A stretch of 64,000 nt of DNA from Planoprotostelium fungivorum (GCA_003024175.1 MDYQ01000001.1:248001-312000); one strand, 5' to 3'. Shown: positions 49,246-62,500, numbered from the stretch's first letter. Translations and numbers: made by a program. Notes: generated by a model from the letters alone, not told the origin.

Positions 49246-50797
49246 TTAAATAGAGAAGGGCTGGTTCATATCCATCTCCCTTCCAGTGGACAGCTGCGGG
49301 ATCTGTCTGAACTTTCCTTGCATGATCTCACGGGTCGTCTTGAGAAGGTCCGCGTAAGAGATACGTCTGCCTTGCCCCTTCGAAAGAGCCTCCATGAGAG
49401 AGAATGACATGGCACCCGTTGGAAGTCCGTTCATGTTGGCATCCATCGACGTCTGATCATCGCGGCAGCCGGAAAACATGACGATGTCGGCCACGTTGTT
49501 TCTCTCAATACCCTCAATGTTACGAGTGTGTTTACCGCTCTTTTTCTTAGAATAGAGGTTGATGCCTTCGATGACGGCACGACCGATGGAGAGGGAGTTG
49601 CCTGATGAGATGAGTCCCATATGGATGGATTAAAAGGAAATAAATACCTCCGAAGAAAGCTCCGGCCAGACCACCGATCATGTTCATGGGCTTGGCGGGA
49701 CCAGATGACTGGGTTCTACCTCCTGCATCGTAGACGACTGGTAAGTCTAAAGCAGTTCCAGAGTGGCATGAGTCGAAGATGACCGTGAGGCGAACACCTG
49801 GGGCCAGAGGTTTGACGAGAATGTTGTGGAGTTCCTGAGATGGATCAACATGGCGCCATCACGATGTCTTCTCTTACATCGTCTACGATCTGTCCGGCTT
49901 GATTGTAATCCACGGGGAAGATGGTCTCATCGTATCCATCATCTTCGTCACCATCTACACCTCGTTAGAGTCAGATAAAGATGCAGATGTTCGATCGATT
50001 ATCTAATGGAGAAACCCACTGGTGTCGGGTGTCTGTCCTCCGTGTCCAGAATAGTGGAGGAAAAGAGAGTCGCCGCTCACGGCTCCTTGGACTAGCCATT
50101 GCATGGCGGCAAGCATGTTCCTCTTGGTGGGTCTTCGCTTGTTGTCTGTCTGGTCGTCGGTGAGAACGACCATGGTGTTGGGTGATTCTACGAAACCGTT
50201 CGCCTGTTCATGTACATTAGACACCATCCCAATGTGACGTCACGATGATAAAGTGTCTCTCATTCACCTTCAGAAACTCTTTCATGCGGACGACGTCGTT
50301 GATGCAACCTCTGAGGGCTGCATTCGTACCAGTGTAGTTGATACCGATCAGAAGAGCCTTCTTTCTTCCATTCAACTGTGCAAATCGTGCTCCAGTGCCG
50401 CCGTCTACAGGTTGAGCGCCTGTGAAGCCTGGTTCTGGTGGAGGACCTCCGGGTTGGGGTGCATCATACTGAGGAGCACCACCATACTGAGGAGCGCCAC
50501 CATACTGAGGGGCACCACCGTATTGGGGTGGCATTCCACCCTGAGGTGGAAATTGAGGAGGAGCACCGTATGCCTGCTGTGGAGGAGGCATGCCGTAGCC
50601 CGGAGGAGGAGCACCATATGGTTGAGCTGGTTGTCCGTAAGGTTGAGCTGGTGGTGCTCCGTAACCTCCTTGAGCGTAGGGGTCGTAGCCTGGCATGGGA
50701 GCTCCGTATCCTTCTCTGAGATCAGATGTTGTGAAATCGAGGAAGGATGGAAATGATGGTACGAACATGCAGATCAATTACCTGGATATCCGTTCAT
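49246..50797 (-). CDS. Type I metacaspase
   Basis: Cysteine protease of the caspase fold that cleaves after Arg/Lys. Minus-strand start MNGYPG, then a Pro/Gln/Gly/Tyr-rich prodomain of about 120 residues with repeats ([35 protein letters not shown]). The catalytic domain follows: [50 protein letters not shown] with the catalytic His, and [15 protein letters not shown] with the catalytic Cys. The small subunit region is [20 protein letters not shown]. The length (about 400 residues) and the Pro-rich prodomain are typical of type I enzymes in fungi and protists. It is probably calcium-activated and involved in stress or encystment. The last codons FSI-TAA run into TAAATAAA. Confidence 0.93.
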
Positions 50798-51194
50798 GTT
50801 CGAATCGTCTTGATGATGTTGTTTGCGTGTGAAGATGATGGTTTGGTGTTTGAGAGGTACCTTGCAAACTCGTAGAAAAGTCGTCTCAGTTTCAAACTCG
50901 CTTTTACAATAAAATCAGATTCCGACTACCACGGTTCGGCTGAACCACATCATTCACACCAGAATTCACACAACAAAACACGAACAGCCATGACCTCTCA
51001 GATTCCATGAATTGTTTCTTCATTGATACGTGTTATTGTTATCGCATTGGTTTAAGTTTCCTATTGGTTTACCACAGGGATGGTCACCTACCACCACGTC
51101 AACATCACGATGCAGACCACGATGTTCAACGCACCTCTCCCCAGTTGACCATAGACGATCCATCATAGTCAAATCCTCCAATACCTGTCGTCTG
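50798..51194. other. Intergenic, 397 bases
   Basis: Upstream of the metacaspase and downstream of the first ferritin-like gene. No gene is seen; a CAATAAAATC word lies at about 50910. Confidence 0.4.
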
Positions 51195-54100
51195 TCACAC
51201 CCATTCGAATGTAAAGTCATCACCTCCACGGAACAGCCATCTCTTGCTGTCATCAGGTCTCACGTGAATGTTCTCCTGATATCGTGGTCAAAAGACAATC
51301 GAGAGAGTGTAGCTCACTCGGTTCAGTTCAGAGAAGAAGGGGAGATCGGTGGACTTGTGGTTCTCGTTGTAGAACAAGTGTCCTCGTACGGAGTGGTCGA
51401 AATATCCTGTGAATCGCTGTGGATGTGAGATGAGAGGATGAAGTGATGTCGAACCTGGTTGGTGGTGGCTGATCTCGTGGGACAGTTGAACTGCCAGATT
51501 CTGCGTGCCTGGTGAGATGGTTTCGATGATGACGATGAAGATGTGATGATCGTGTGACAATGAAGAGATGATCCACACCTCCACATGGTGCTGATGAGTT
51601 CATCGGGAGTGTGTGTTCCCGTCTTAGCTGGCAGCATCTCTTCGAAGAATTTCTTGTTCACGGAGGCTTGCAGTTTCGCCACCCACTGGTTCGTCTGTCT
51701 ATGATCAATCTCCATCCATTTACAAGTCTCCTCACCATCTCCTGTGCCTTCTTGCCATCCGTGTCCCCGTTCGGTAATTTAGGAGCGTGAGTCAAAAGCT
51801 CTCGGTCCGCTTGGCTGAGACTCTCTAGCACCCAATCTGGCATGTTCTATCTCATCATCAGATGACCCTCGATGATCATCACCATCGTCATCACCTGCGA
51901 GTCAGAATCACCGAATCCGTTGCGACACTGTCTAGAGGTGAAGGCTCTCTGCTGGGGCGTCATGTCCATGAACTTTCGATTGTCCGCAGTGCCTGATCGA
52001 ATGAGTGGCGAGTTGTAGACGTGCAGTCACCTCTGCCGAACCATGTGTCAGCCCTCCTGAAGTTCAAGTTGAAATTCTCGAAGGGAGTGGCATCTCCCCA
52101 CACCATGTGGTTATCTCCGATCATGTAAGCTCGTTCGTCTGAATCTGGTTTATTCAGAGAAGGAGTGATCTGCACGTGTCAGCTCGATAGAAGAAGGTCA
52201 CATTTCACATCTTTGAGGTCGTCTGGCTTCAATTCGAGAGGCTGTTTTCCATCCTCGTGGTACGTGCAGCTGAGGATCTTCATGCCGGGTTCGGTCTGCC
52301 GCGTCATCAGGGCAGTCAATGACGTCATCACTCACCAGGGTACCTGGCCGCACGACAAATCCCTCTCCTTGTTCCTTCGAACGATAGACCATGCTTCTGT
52401 CGAAACTGAAGAGAGTTATTTTTAGATGAGGATTGTATCATACAGTTGAGCGTCTGACGCGTAAGCTCGAGTGCTTCCGGTGACACCGATCTCATCTGCA
52501 GATGGATCTGGATCGGTAGAGAGTAACGCATTGCACCTTCCCACGTATCTACAACGATCAGATTCTGTGACGATGATGTCTCTGCGTGGAATCGAATCTT
52601 ACCTCACGACGATGTAACGGTCTGCCTTCTCCACTTCGCAGGATTTCTCTTCGTATTTCTCATCCTCCTCCTGTTTCATATTTCAATCGATTTTCATCTC
52701 AATCTCCTCACCATGTGGGGAGCAGCAGATTCACCGAATCCTCCCTTAAGGCGGAACGTCACTTGAGCTCGCGTGTCTCTCAGCTGTCTCAGTATGGTCA
52801 ATCGACTCTTCATCATGGAATGATAGACTTTGTTCTCCTTCTCTGGGTGTTGCAGGTGAGGCGTGCAGCTGATGTCGACTCGATCCTGTCGCAGTGTGAG
52901 TGTACCGTATGTCGACGTCGACATTCACCAGTAGGTGTAGGCCCTCTTCGGCCCAGTGAGCGGCGCCTTCGAGCAGAGTGAGGATGGCATCGTTGATTTC
53001 GTCTGAATCGACGATGTCGATTTCCTTCTTGTGAACATTCAGGACCAATTCCAAAGCTTTCTTGTGTGCAGGCGACGATGGCAATTCACAGAAATCGAAG
53101 AACTTCCACTTTTCATCTGCATGGTAGAGTGGGATGGTCAACTGGTACACGATCAGAATTGGCGGGAGATTTGAAATTCGAATGTAGTACCTCCAACATG
53201 GGACGAATGCACATGGACATGAGAGGCCAGGTTACGATGGATTCCACAGTCTTCCTCATCTGCTTCTCTTTCATCTGTATCATTCAGTCGACGAGATTCC
53301 ATTTCACCTCGTAAATTCGGTGCAGCCACACGAGCATACCCAGGTAACAAGCGTTGAACCACTTGACTCCCTCACTCACCCACTCTTTCACCCTCTCCTG
53401 CTCTTCTCCACTTTTACCTGAAATTTCGTCGGAATCTCCCCACCGACATCTATCATCTCTCACTCGACAGCAAGATCTGGGGTCTGAAGGCGGTGTACCT
53501 CTTTCCCTTCTGATCGAGAGGTAGATCCTCCAGCTCGTTTTTCATGAGGATGAAACGGTACAAGTGAGCATCTCTCAGCATCCAAGAGTCGTACCACTCG
53601 TCGTCCTTTGAAGGCTCCTGATAAGTAGAAAGACGTCGATGGGCCTCGATCAGCTTAGCGATCGGAACGTCGGCGGGGTCGACGATATCTTTGCCTTTCT
53701 TCACTCCCAACTGATAGAGGTGATGAGATGATGAGATGAGATCGTGGAGCACCTTCTCCAGAAAGGCTTCAATTCGAACGATGAATGCGTCGTCTAATCC
53801 TTCTCCTTCCGATTTGATCGTGTCGATAACTCCTTTCACCTTCACAATGTGAGTCCATCTACAACCAACCACGTCTTACCTTGTCAAACGAATCGAGCTT
53901 GACTGTTACCCTGGTGAAATTACGGTTGCCAGGGGTAGTCTGTTTGTTGACAATACCCTCTTGGTTCAGTACATTGTCCGTACTGTCGTCGTTCATCGAC
54001 TCCACCAATTCTCCATTGTCGTCGAACTCTCTGTCGGACAATTTCTGCCAATGATCCGATATTCTTCCGTACAAATCTCCGATACTGTGGAAGCCTCCCT

Positions 54101-54908
54101 CGATGGGGGCGGGGTGGACCGGTCCCTGTAACAGACGAGGGTAGAGAATTCTCGTGGAAAATTAGACTCGAACGTAAGGTCGTACGTACTTCCTGACTTG
54201 TTTGCGCAGCTCCTCCAGTTTCTCAGTTGGAACATCGTAACTGCTGAGAATGCCGGCTATGAAGAGTTCCCTCTCTGTATTGCGGAATAAGATCTTGGAT
54301 TTGTTCCTGATGATGTCATGAGGGTGTGATGAGATGGACTCACAGGAACTCGTGGAATTCCTTTTGAACGGGGACGGTCGATTCGTAGAGGATGAAATCG
54401 ATCGCGGCTTCGATGGTGAGATCACGCATTCCGACGCTGACCTGAATGATGCGTCATAAGATGAGGTGAGTGTGGATCGATCACCTCCCTGACGCCCCCT
54501 TTGTCGGTATAAGGTACCCAGTTCTTAAAGTAAAACTGGTGATTGTGATTTCTCTCGGGTAATCCAAAGTAGGGTTGAGATCTCGCGCTGGTGAGCAGAA
54601 GTTGGACACCGTGAAGGTGAGTCATCTCCTCCTTTGCAACATCAAGGAGCGTCGCCTTCCATCTGCATATGGTTTCATACGGTGTATTATCATTCGGAAT
54701 CATCACACCTCCTGGCTCGCTCGAAGAATAGGGAGCGATAGTTTGGGTTCGTGTTGTCTGGAAAATCCCATTCGTCAGGGAGACTCTTGACCGAGCACGC
54801 TGCAAACAGATAGGCATTGAGAAGACAGTGCTCCAATTGAGAGCCCGTTCGAAGGTCCTGAATCAGTTGTTTCAGGATCTCACTGTGTTCCTCCGCCTTG
54901 GGATTCAT
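51195..54908 (-). CDS. Large protein with VioB-type ferritin-like domain (paralogue A)
   Basis: Minus-strand start MNPKAEEHSEILKQLIQDLR. The N-terminal di-iron-like domain has QLEHCLLNAYLFAACSVKSL and DVAKEEMTHLHGVQLLLTSA with the E-E-x-x-H motif, then PYFGLPERN. Further along is SIGDLYGRISDHW and, after an intron, VKGVIDTIKSEGEGLDDAFI, the EGEG element typical of the ferritin-like domain of iminophenylpyruvate dimer synthases (VioB/RebD). A C-terminal half of several hundred residues (DNHMVWGDATPFENFNLNF; TQNLAVQLSHEISHHQP; SKRWLFRGGDDFTFEWV) is of unknown fold but has a counterpart in paralogue B. In bacteria such proteins couple oxidised tryptophan imines. The biochemical role here is inference only. 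About 15 introns; the exon chain is partly tentative. Confidence 0.68.
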
Positions 54909-55172
54909 GCTGCTGTTGTTCCTTCTCTGTCTATTTTTTTATGAAACCACGACTGTAAGACCGTTCAGTTTAACAGGGGATGATGTGACAGCCTGGAAGC
55001 AATGAATCACCCTGACTTACCGTGTAAGCAGCACGTGAATTTACGCAAATCTGTCGGCTCACACGCGAAGTTGTGAAGGTCACGTGATTGTTTCTCAGTA
55101 ACCTCCCAATGGAGCGTTCCAATTCGCGGGGCTCAATCATCACTTTTAACCGAACACCAAAACAGCAGCAAC
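54909..55172. promoter_or_regulatory. Divergent promoter of the paralogue pair
   Basis: 264 bases separate the start codons of two related, oppositely transcribed genes. A shared promoter would allow co-expression. It includes CACGTGAATT and CACGTGATTG words (about 55030 and 55081) spaced about 50 bases apart. Confidence 0.5.
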
Positions 55173-58100
55173 ATGCGACACCCGCAACTGAAACTGGGCG
55201 TGAGTCCGTCAGAAGATGATCAAGTAGTCCGCTGACTCATTCGTTCAGGTCAGATGGACAGGACACAAGAGAGAACAACCGAGCACTCCAAAAGAGATGG
55301 AAGCGGTAGACGCGTACCTCAAGACGGCGTCGAGTCTGGAACATGCCCTTCTCAACTCGTACCTGATTGCGGCCTGCTCTCTCAAATGCACTCCCGAAGA
55401 GTTCAAGGATCAACCACACCCAGCAGCAGCTTTTGAGACCGTCAGAGCCTGGAAGACAGACATCATAACGGTGATCTAATCATCCGACACACCAAGATAT
55501 GGTACATTTCATCTCTCATCTGAACGCTACGCAGGTTGCCAAAGAGGAGATGATCCACCTCCACTACGTCCAAGTCTTACGACGAGGTGTTCAGCTACCA
55601 CCTTATTTTGGGCTGCCCAATCGAGATGAGCGAGGATCCGTCGAATTTGAAAAATGGACACCCAAATGGCTGCCATCCGATGCACCGAAGAACACACACG
55701 TGGCGGTAGAACAGACCTGCTTTTCGGCGAAGAACATCGAGCGCTTTGTAGCCTACGAGTCCACCGGCGAGTTTCAGGAGGCCATGATGACCAAAGAAGA
55801 ACACCAACAGCTGTTGGACTTCTCGATTCGTTACTTCCAATTCGAGGTGACGATTATGTCCCATCACATTCTGAATGACCTGATTATCAGACGGCACTCC
55901 GCATCGCCTTCGCCACCGATCCGAAACCACCCCAATTGACGAAAGAAGATGCCACCGGAGACATCGACCCCGAAATCATCCAGCGTGCCATCTCCATCTC
56001 GACCAGTTACCCCATGCACTATTCCACTCCAGGTCTTCTCAAGAACGACGGCCCCATCAAGCCTTTCGGTTCCATCGCAGCCCTCTACGACACGCTCGAA
56101 GAGACCTTCCATGAGGACATGTTCAAAGAGGACAACAGCGACCTCTTAACGGAGATCGCTCCCAACACGAACGCATCGAGAGGATTAGACACGAGCATCT
56201 TCTATGTGGCATCTGACAAGGCCGAGGAGAGAGACCAAGCTGCGGCGGCGAGAGCAGCGGAGAATTGGACGAGAAAGATGACAGACAAACAATCGGTGGG
56301 TGTCGACACGTGTCGACACAGAGTCAGCTGATGACGTCACGCAGGTACATCAGATTATCCAAGAGATCAAAGAAGAGGGTGAAGGATTCTCCGGTTGGCT
56401 ACAATGCTGCAAGGATTTTGCGGAGAAGTTAGTTCCAGACTATCTCAGGAAGGATTCGGACGAGAAGACCGTACAAGCCTACTGGCAGCAGATCTTCAGA
56501 GTGAGTGGTGCGTTGTAGATGGGACACTCATTATCATCAGACCAAGAGACTCATTGACGTCGACATCCACAGGGCCAAAGAGAAGGAGAAGGAAGAGAAG
56601 GAGAAAGAGAAGGAGAGAGAGAAGAAGAGACAGAGGATGATTGAAGAGAAAGCTGAACAGCTCAAACGAGAGGGAAACTTTGGATATCACGTGATGGAAG
56701 AGCCGCGAGAGGAAAAGAAGGAGGAAGAAGTACCGAGGGGTAGTGTCGGTACGTACCGTGTGATACGTATGTACGTACGTACTGACCGTACCAGCTGCCT
56801 TGAGGAGATTTAAGACGGCCCACTTGTACAGGTTCTTTGTCATGATGGGAGGAAACCAACAGTGGACCTTGTGGAACAATCAAATCCGGGCGAAATCTCA
56901 ATCTACAACTCCCCCCGCCCCTTTCATTCCCAGGAGAACTTTCAAAGAAATCCAGGAGAATTCTCCGGTGATGCTGATCTCCTGTCCAGTGAATCTAAAT
57001 AAAGATCAGGCGAAACAGCTTCAGAAGGAGGTGGCAGAATGGTTCAACGTGTGCTATTACAGCATCATCGTATGGCTGGCCAGAATCTACGAGGGAAAAG
57101 CAGACTGGGAGACAGACAGAACTCGTCGACAGTCCATCGAGCAGGTACCGCACACGATTCGATGTGACGTCAGATGACGTCATACAGTTGGCCACTTGGC
57201 CCTTGATGTCCATGTGCATCCGTCCATTCCTGGAATTGGCCAGTTTCTTCACCGAGGACACTCCTTCAGCGAACGGCTGGGGTCGGTTCTTCAGAACCGA
57301 TAAGAACAATTACGTCTTCCCTAGTGAACACATCATCCCAGAGGCCTACAAGTTGCTTCTGCAAGACTTATCGAAGCCGTGAGTCCATTCATCCGTTGAA
57401 ACTGGATTGACTCGATGTAGAGAGCAAGACGAGACGATCTTCAGCATCCTGACGAAAGCTTCTGATTGGGCGAGAACATGGCTCGAAACTTCACAGAAGG
57501 AGTCTGCCTTCTCTCACCTCGAATCCCATCAAGTCAAGATCGTGCAGAACAGACTCTACTGCCTCATCAACCTCAAGGACGTACACAAGCAGTTTCAATT
57601 CAGAATGGATGGTTTCTACTCGAGCGACATCAAGGGAGAGGCACCAAAGGATAACACGTACCGCGAGCAGGTGGTCACGGGACACAACAAGCAAGATCCA
57701 AAGTACAACTACATCCCCGTACAGGTGATGATGTCATGATGATGATGAGATGATGATGGATGACATTCGATCAGAATGGCATCGACGATGAATGGAAGGA
57801 TGTGGAGAAGGTTCTCAGAGTTCGATTCTGCGGTCGATCGAATATCTTCCTCGCGACGGATCCAGATCACAACACGGACGAGGCCGGTGTGACGGGCACC
57901 GCTCGCATTCACTTTTCGGACAAGAGAGACGACCCTGAGGTACATCATCTACACACACATACAGACATCTACACACACAAACATCTATATGGATAGCGAT
58001 CGTCTACATACAGACTCATTTCTGAATCACACGCAGCATCCATGGCATATGCTCAATCGTGAGATTGTCACCAATCCGAATGTGAAAGAGGGAAAGCACA

Positions 58101-59353
58101 TCATGCAGAGAGCACCTCAAGGCCAAGTCGGTCCAAAGAACACCGACCCCGGCACCGTAGAGCCTGTGGGTGTCAGAGTAAGTACCCTACGCACGCTCAC
58201 TCCCGCTGACGTAATCTCCCCGCAGGTCGTTTCCATCGATGTATTCGAGACGAAAGGTCAACCGAAGGTATCATTAGATCTTCCACATCCAGAGAAAGCT
58301 CCCATAGCCGGTCTGACAAATCTGGGCGAGCCAGTCTACCAATTGAATGGAGACAACGACACACTTGGAGTCTTGAAGGACTTGACGGTCGATTTGGATC
58401 GCATTTCGGGAGAGAGCAAGTACCACGTGCCTAATTTCTTCGGGCTGAATCACATGGCGTGGTGGGACGGAGAGCCGATCGACCACTTTTACATCTCTCT
58501 CACTTCGAAGAAGAATGGAGACCTCCGTGTGGCCAGAATGGTGCATAATCCTTCTCTCAAAATCCATCATCTGACTATCCTCATCATCATCGATCTCATC
58601 ATCATCATCGTCTACACGGACATCATCAGGTGTTGACACAGAGACAGGTCAAGAGAGGAACGGAAGAATTATTGGACGTGCCGCCCGTGACCAGAGCATG
58701 GTCAGGCAGGGGACCCATATTCATCGATGCCGTTCCCAACAGCTACGGCACTTACCCTCCTTGGGTTCTGTCCGAACTATCAGCGAGAGACATGCAATTG
58801 CAGAAGGGCAAAGATAGTGAGACAGCCCTCTTATTTGAAGCAAGAGCCCTTCGAATGTGCAAGGAGTGAGTTCATCATCATCATCGTGGCATCATCATTG
58901 TGGCATCATCATCGTGGCATCATCTGAGTGATTTATAGGATCGACGAGATTGCGAAGAAGAAAGAACAGACTGCAGAGGATGAGGCACAGAAGGTCTCGT
59001 TAGTCGAGAGGTGTTTCCGCGTCAGGTGATGATGTTCATGATTCCACACGATCGTGACGTCGAACAAGGTACCCCCACACCATTTCACCCATGGTAGCTC
59101 AGACTCGATTCCCATACGTACACACCGTATCTGAGCCTGTGTCAGAGCAAGACAGAAAGGACACCTTCTTGACCCATCTCATCAAGGGTGAGATGCCACC
59201 TCGAGAATGATGATTGAAAGATGAACAGATGAGATCGATTACGAGAAACCGTGGTTGACTGCGTATGACTGTGGTATCATGGACTATGATGCTCTGACCA
59301 TGCTGTTCAACGGAGAGATCTACATTCCAATCAAGAGAAACGGATCCGTTTAG
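55173..59353 (+). CDS. Large protein with VioB-type ferritin-like domain (paralogue B)
   Basis: MRHPQLKLG splices in frame (intron about 55200-55248) to VRWTGHKREQPSTPKEMEAV. The ferritin-like domain follows: SLEHALLNSYLIAACSLK, VAKEEMIHLHYVQVLRRGVQ (E-E-x-x-H), LPPYFGLPNRDERG, FGSIAALYDTLEETFHED, then IIQEIKEEGEGFSGWLQCC. Unlike paralogue A it has a Lys/Glu-rich helix of about 45 residues (AKEKEKEEKEKEKEREKK) near 56570-56690, probably a coiled coil. The C-terminal half includes NHMAWWDGEPIDHFYISLTS, matching DNHMVWGDATPFENF in paralogue A, and ends TAYDCGIMDYDALTMLFNGE, IYIPIKRNGSV at TAG 59351. Introns contain GTCGAC, TACGTA and TGACGTCA palindromes. The family's known reaction is oxidative dimerisation, but the substrate here is unknown. 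Confidence 0.7.
56300..56319. repeat. 20-base perfect intronic palindrome
   Basis: GTGTCGACAC twice in a row; because the unit is itself palindromic the block is both a tandem and an inverted repeat. It is in an intron of paralogue B, followed 12 bases later by TGACGTCA (56332-56339). Confidence 0.92.
58872..58927. repeat. Intronic ATCATCATCGTGGC minisatellite
   Basis: Three imperfect copies of a 16-17-base unit built from CATCATCATCGTGG in an intron of paralogue B. A second CAT-rich intron lies at about 58556-58629. Confidence 0.75.
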
Positions 59354-59587
59354 CTCGATATGTATTATTATAAAGAGAATTCGTAGAATCATGAAACGCT
59401 GAGATCAAATGAGAACCGATGGAAGATCGCCGATCATTATGAGACAAGGTCATTAAGCGATCGTTTGCGACTCGGGTATCTCCTTTGTTGAAAATTCGCG
59501 TGGAACTATCAATTGGGGTTAAGTAGAATTCTTGAAGGGTTGTCATACAGCGGGCCTGGGCCAAACGGCAGAGAACTCTTGATCATC

Positions 59588-62500
59588 ATGCCCGGTCGAT
59601 TAGCTCTCCTCGCTATTCTATGGTTGACGGCACTAGTCCATTCTTTCGAGATATCACCACGCCAGGAACTCATAGATCTGTACAAGAGCACGAATGGAGA
59701 TGATTGGTATGAACATACAGGATGGGATGCACCAGATGGAGACGTGTGTGATTTCTACGGAGTGACTTGTGACTCTATGGGTCAAGTGGTTTCACTGGTG
59801 TTGAGAGACAATCGCTTAGAGGGAACACTACCCGAAGGATTCGGCCAGAGACTCCTGTCTCTGGAGACTCTGATTCTCACTGGAAACGAAGGTGAGATGA
59901 TCATCTGAATCATTAAACGGTATCGCTAAGGAGAACAGGGCTCAGCGGATCTCTTCCTCGTTCTCTCAATAAGTTGGTCCATCTTGACCTTCTCGACCTC
60001 TCCTCCAACCACTTCAGCGGATCCATCCCCGATCTCTCTGCTTTGATCCATCTTCGCACGGTATTTCTAATCATGAGATACAGACTCTGATCACCCTCAG
60101 CTCGATCTCAGTGGTAACCTCTACACCAAGTACCCCACCTTGGAGTGCCCCAACATCAACATCGAATGCGTCTGCCCTCCCCTTCGCTTCATCATCTCCA
60201 CTCGTTCTGAAGATCTCGTCGTTCTCACTGGTCGAGGTTGGGGGTGAGACTTTTCATCCTCTAACTTTGATAAACTCCCTCATCTTCACAGAGATGCACC
60301 CGTCGTGACAATCGATGGACAGATGATGCCCATCCACTCCATCAACCAAACGATGATCACAATCAAGGACACAACCTCGAAGGGAAGCGTGCTGAGAGTC
60401 ACCTCTGGCTGTGGAAAGCACTGGGCCGCGGTGATCGACGGGTCCAACACCATCTTGGAAGAGGGACAGGACGGACACAAGAGAGCCTATGGGGGACGTC
60501 CGAGAGGCAACGGTAACGGAAACCAAGGCAGCGGTTACGGTAATCAAAGCAGTGGTAACCAAGGCAACGGTAACCAAGGGACTGGTAACCAGAGTGGAAA
60601 CGGAGGCAGCAGCAGCAACCAGGGCGGTAACAATATTAATGGCGGGAACAATAATCAAGGAGGGAAGGGTAACCAAGGCGGGAATGGAGGCGGCAACAGC
60701 ACTTCAAGTACCACCAGTAGTGAAAGTAGCACCTCAAGTAGCACCAGTAGTGAGAATAGCATCCCAAGTAGCTCCGACTACCAAGAAGGAGACAGCAACC
60801 AGGGCGGTAACAATGGCAAGGGAGGCGGCAGTGACCACGGTGGTTACAGCAGCAGTAGTCAAGGCGGGAATAATGGAACAGGAAATGGTAACAACGGTGG
60901 GAATAATGGGCAAGGAGGTAACGGCAGCAACGGCGGAAACAATGGTACAGGAGGCTATGGCAACAACGCCGGGAATAATGACCAAGGAGGTAACAACGCC
61001 GGGAACAACGGCAATGGTGGGAATAACGGGCAAGGGGGCAACGGCAACAACGGCGGGAACAATGGTACAGGAGGCAACGGCTATGGTGGGAACAACAGCA
61101 ATGACGGAAACAACGGAAATGGCGGGAATAATGGAAATGGCGGGAATAATGGAAACGGCGGGAATAATGGCAACGGCGGGAATAACGGCCATGGTGGAAA
61201 CAATGGCAACGGCGGGAATAACGATCAAGGAGGGAACCAAGGAGGAAACGGCACCCAGAGCAGCAGCGGAAACAAAAATGGAAACGGCGGCGACAACGGC
61301 GACCATGGTAACGGTGGAAACAGTGGTCAAGGTGACAACGGAAATCACGGGGGAAACAGTGATCAAGGCCGCAATACCACACAAGGCGAAGACGGTAACA
61401 GCAACGGAGGATACAACGGTCAAGGAGGCTACCACGGTGGAAGTGGCAACGGCGGCGGCAGTGGTCAAGATAACAGCGGTAACCATGGGAGCAGCAATAA
61501 CGGCGGGAACGGGGGTAACAGCAACAAGGGCGGGAACAGTAACAATGGCGGGAATAGTAACAACGGAGGGGAAGGTCACCACGGTGGAAATTCCTCTAGT
61601 TCATCAGATAAGACACCAGCTTCCACCTTCACGAGTACAACATCCGTGGATTGTAACAGTTACGCCTGGAATACGTCTACAGTGAATTCCAATCTACTCG
61701 AGAGATGACTCAGTTTGTTCAGGTCCAAGAGGTACCACGAGTGTACGCCCAACAGTGTCCTTCGTATTTCGACATCTTGGTCTTGCGAATCGCATCTGCG
61801 AACCTGCAGAAGGGTGAAAATTTCACCGTAGAATCTGCGAACGTCTCCGTCGCCGCCAATAAGGTTCACCTACAACTCGCCATTTAATACTGATAAAATT
61901 TCAGGTCAAGGGACAGCAGCAAGTTCTTCTCGTCTTCCAGAACAACACGGCCAGCGGTTTTATTCCTTTAGATGTTACGAGCAGCCTGCCGAACAACAGC
62001 ATCGTCGTATTGTCACTCTACACTTTCAATCCTTTTATTTCCTCGGGTCAAGACAGTTACACGTGTGATTTCGATGAAATTTCGTCTCTTAATGAAGAGT
62101 AGATACACCAGTGTAGTGTCGCTCTCGGTCCTCGATGGAAATTCCACAGAAATTTCAGTCTACAACACGTCATCTTCCATCGAAATCGGAATGAACTACA
62201 ACGCTGTAGATTCGGAGGATCTCACTTGTGTGTGGTGGGACAAGACGGTGTCGTCATGGAAACCAGACGGCTGCCAGACTGATGTCACTAGCAAGCCCGT
62301 AAAATGTCTCTGCAACCATTTGACCAGCTTCTCCCTGCAAATTGCACAGAAGAACAGCGTAGTCGGCGATACACCATCGCAAGCCTCCACATTTCCCGGG
62401 AAATGTGAGGGAGAATTCGTGGGACAGACGTAACGTACGCAGGGATCGGCATCGGGATCGGAGGTTTCATCTTCGCCGCGGTGGTCGTCACGGTGATCAT

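Noticed and set aside
50253-50756. Plus-strand 167-codon frame opposite the metacaspase prodomain
   Set aside because: A shadow of the Pro/Gln/Gly repeats; the minus strand has a clear metacaspase with SGHGG and DSCHSG.
60636-61582. Long minus-strand open frames (about 250-280 codons) opposite the Asn/Gly stalk
   Set aside because: They consist of simple repeats (His/Cys/Arg- or Val/Ala/Ile-rich) produced by reading the repetitive stalk in other frames. There is no start context, splice chain or domain.
60489-61685. 398-codon plus-strand frame rich in Ala, Thr and Val
   Set aside because: An alternative-frame reading of the same repeat; the Asn/Gly frame joins in phase to LRR and GPS exons on both sides.
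62196-62222. ACTACAACGCTGTAGA in the receptor gene as another intronic palindrome
   Set aside because: It lies in an exon (coding NYNAVDS) just before the GPS motif and has a mismatch; probably coincidence.
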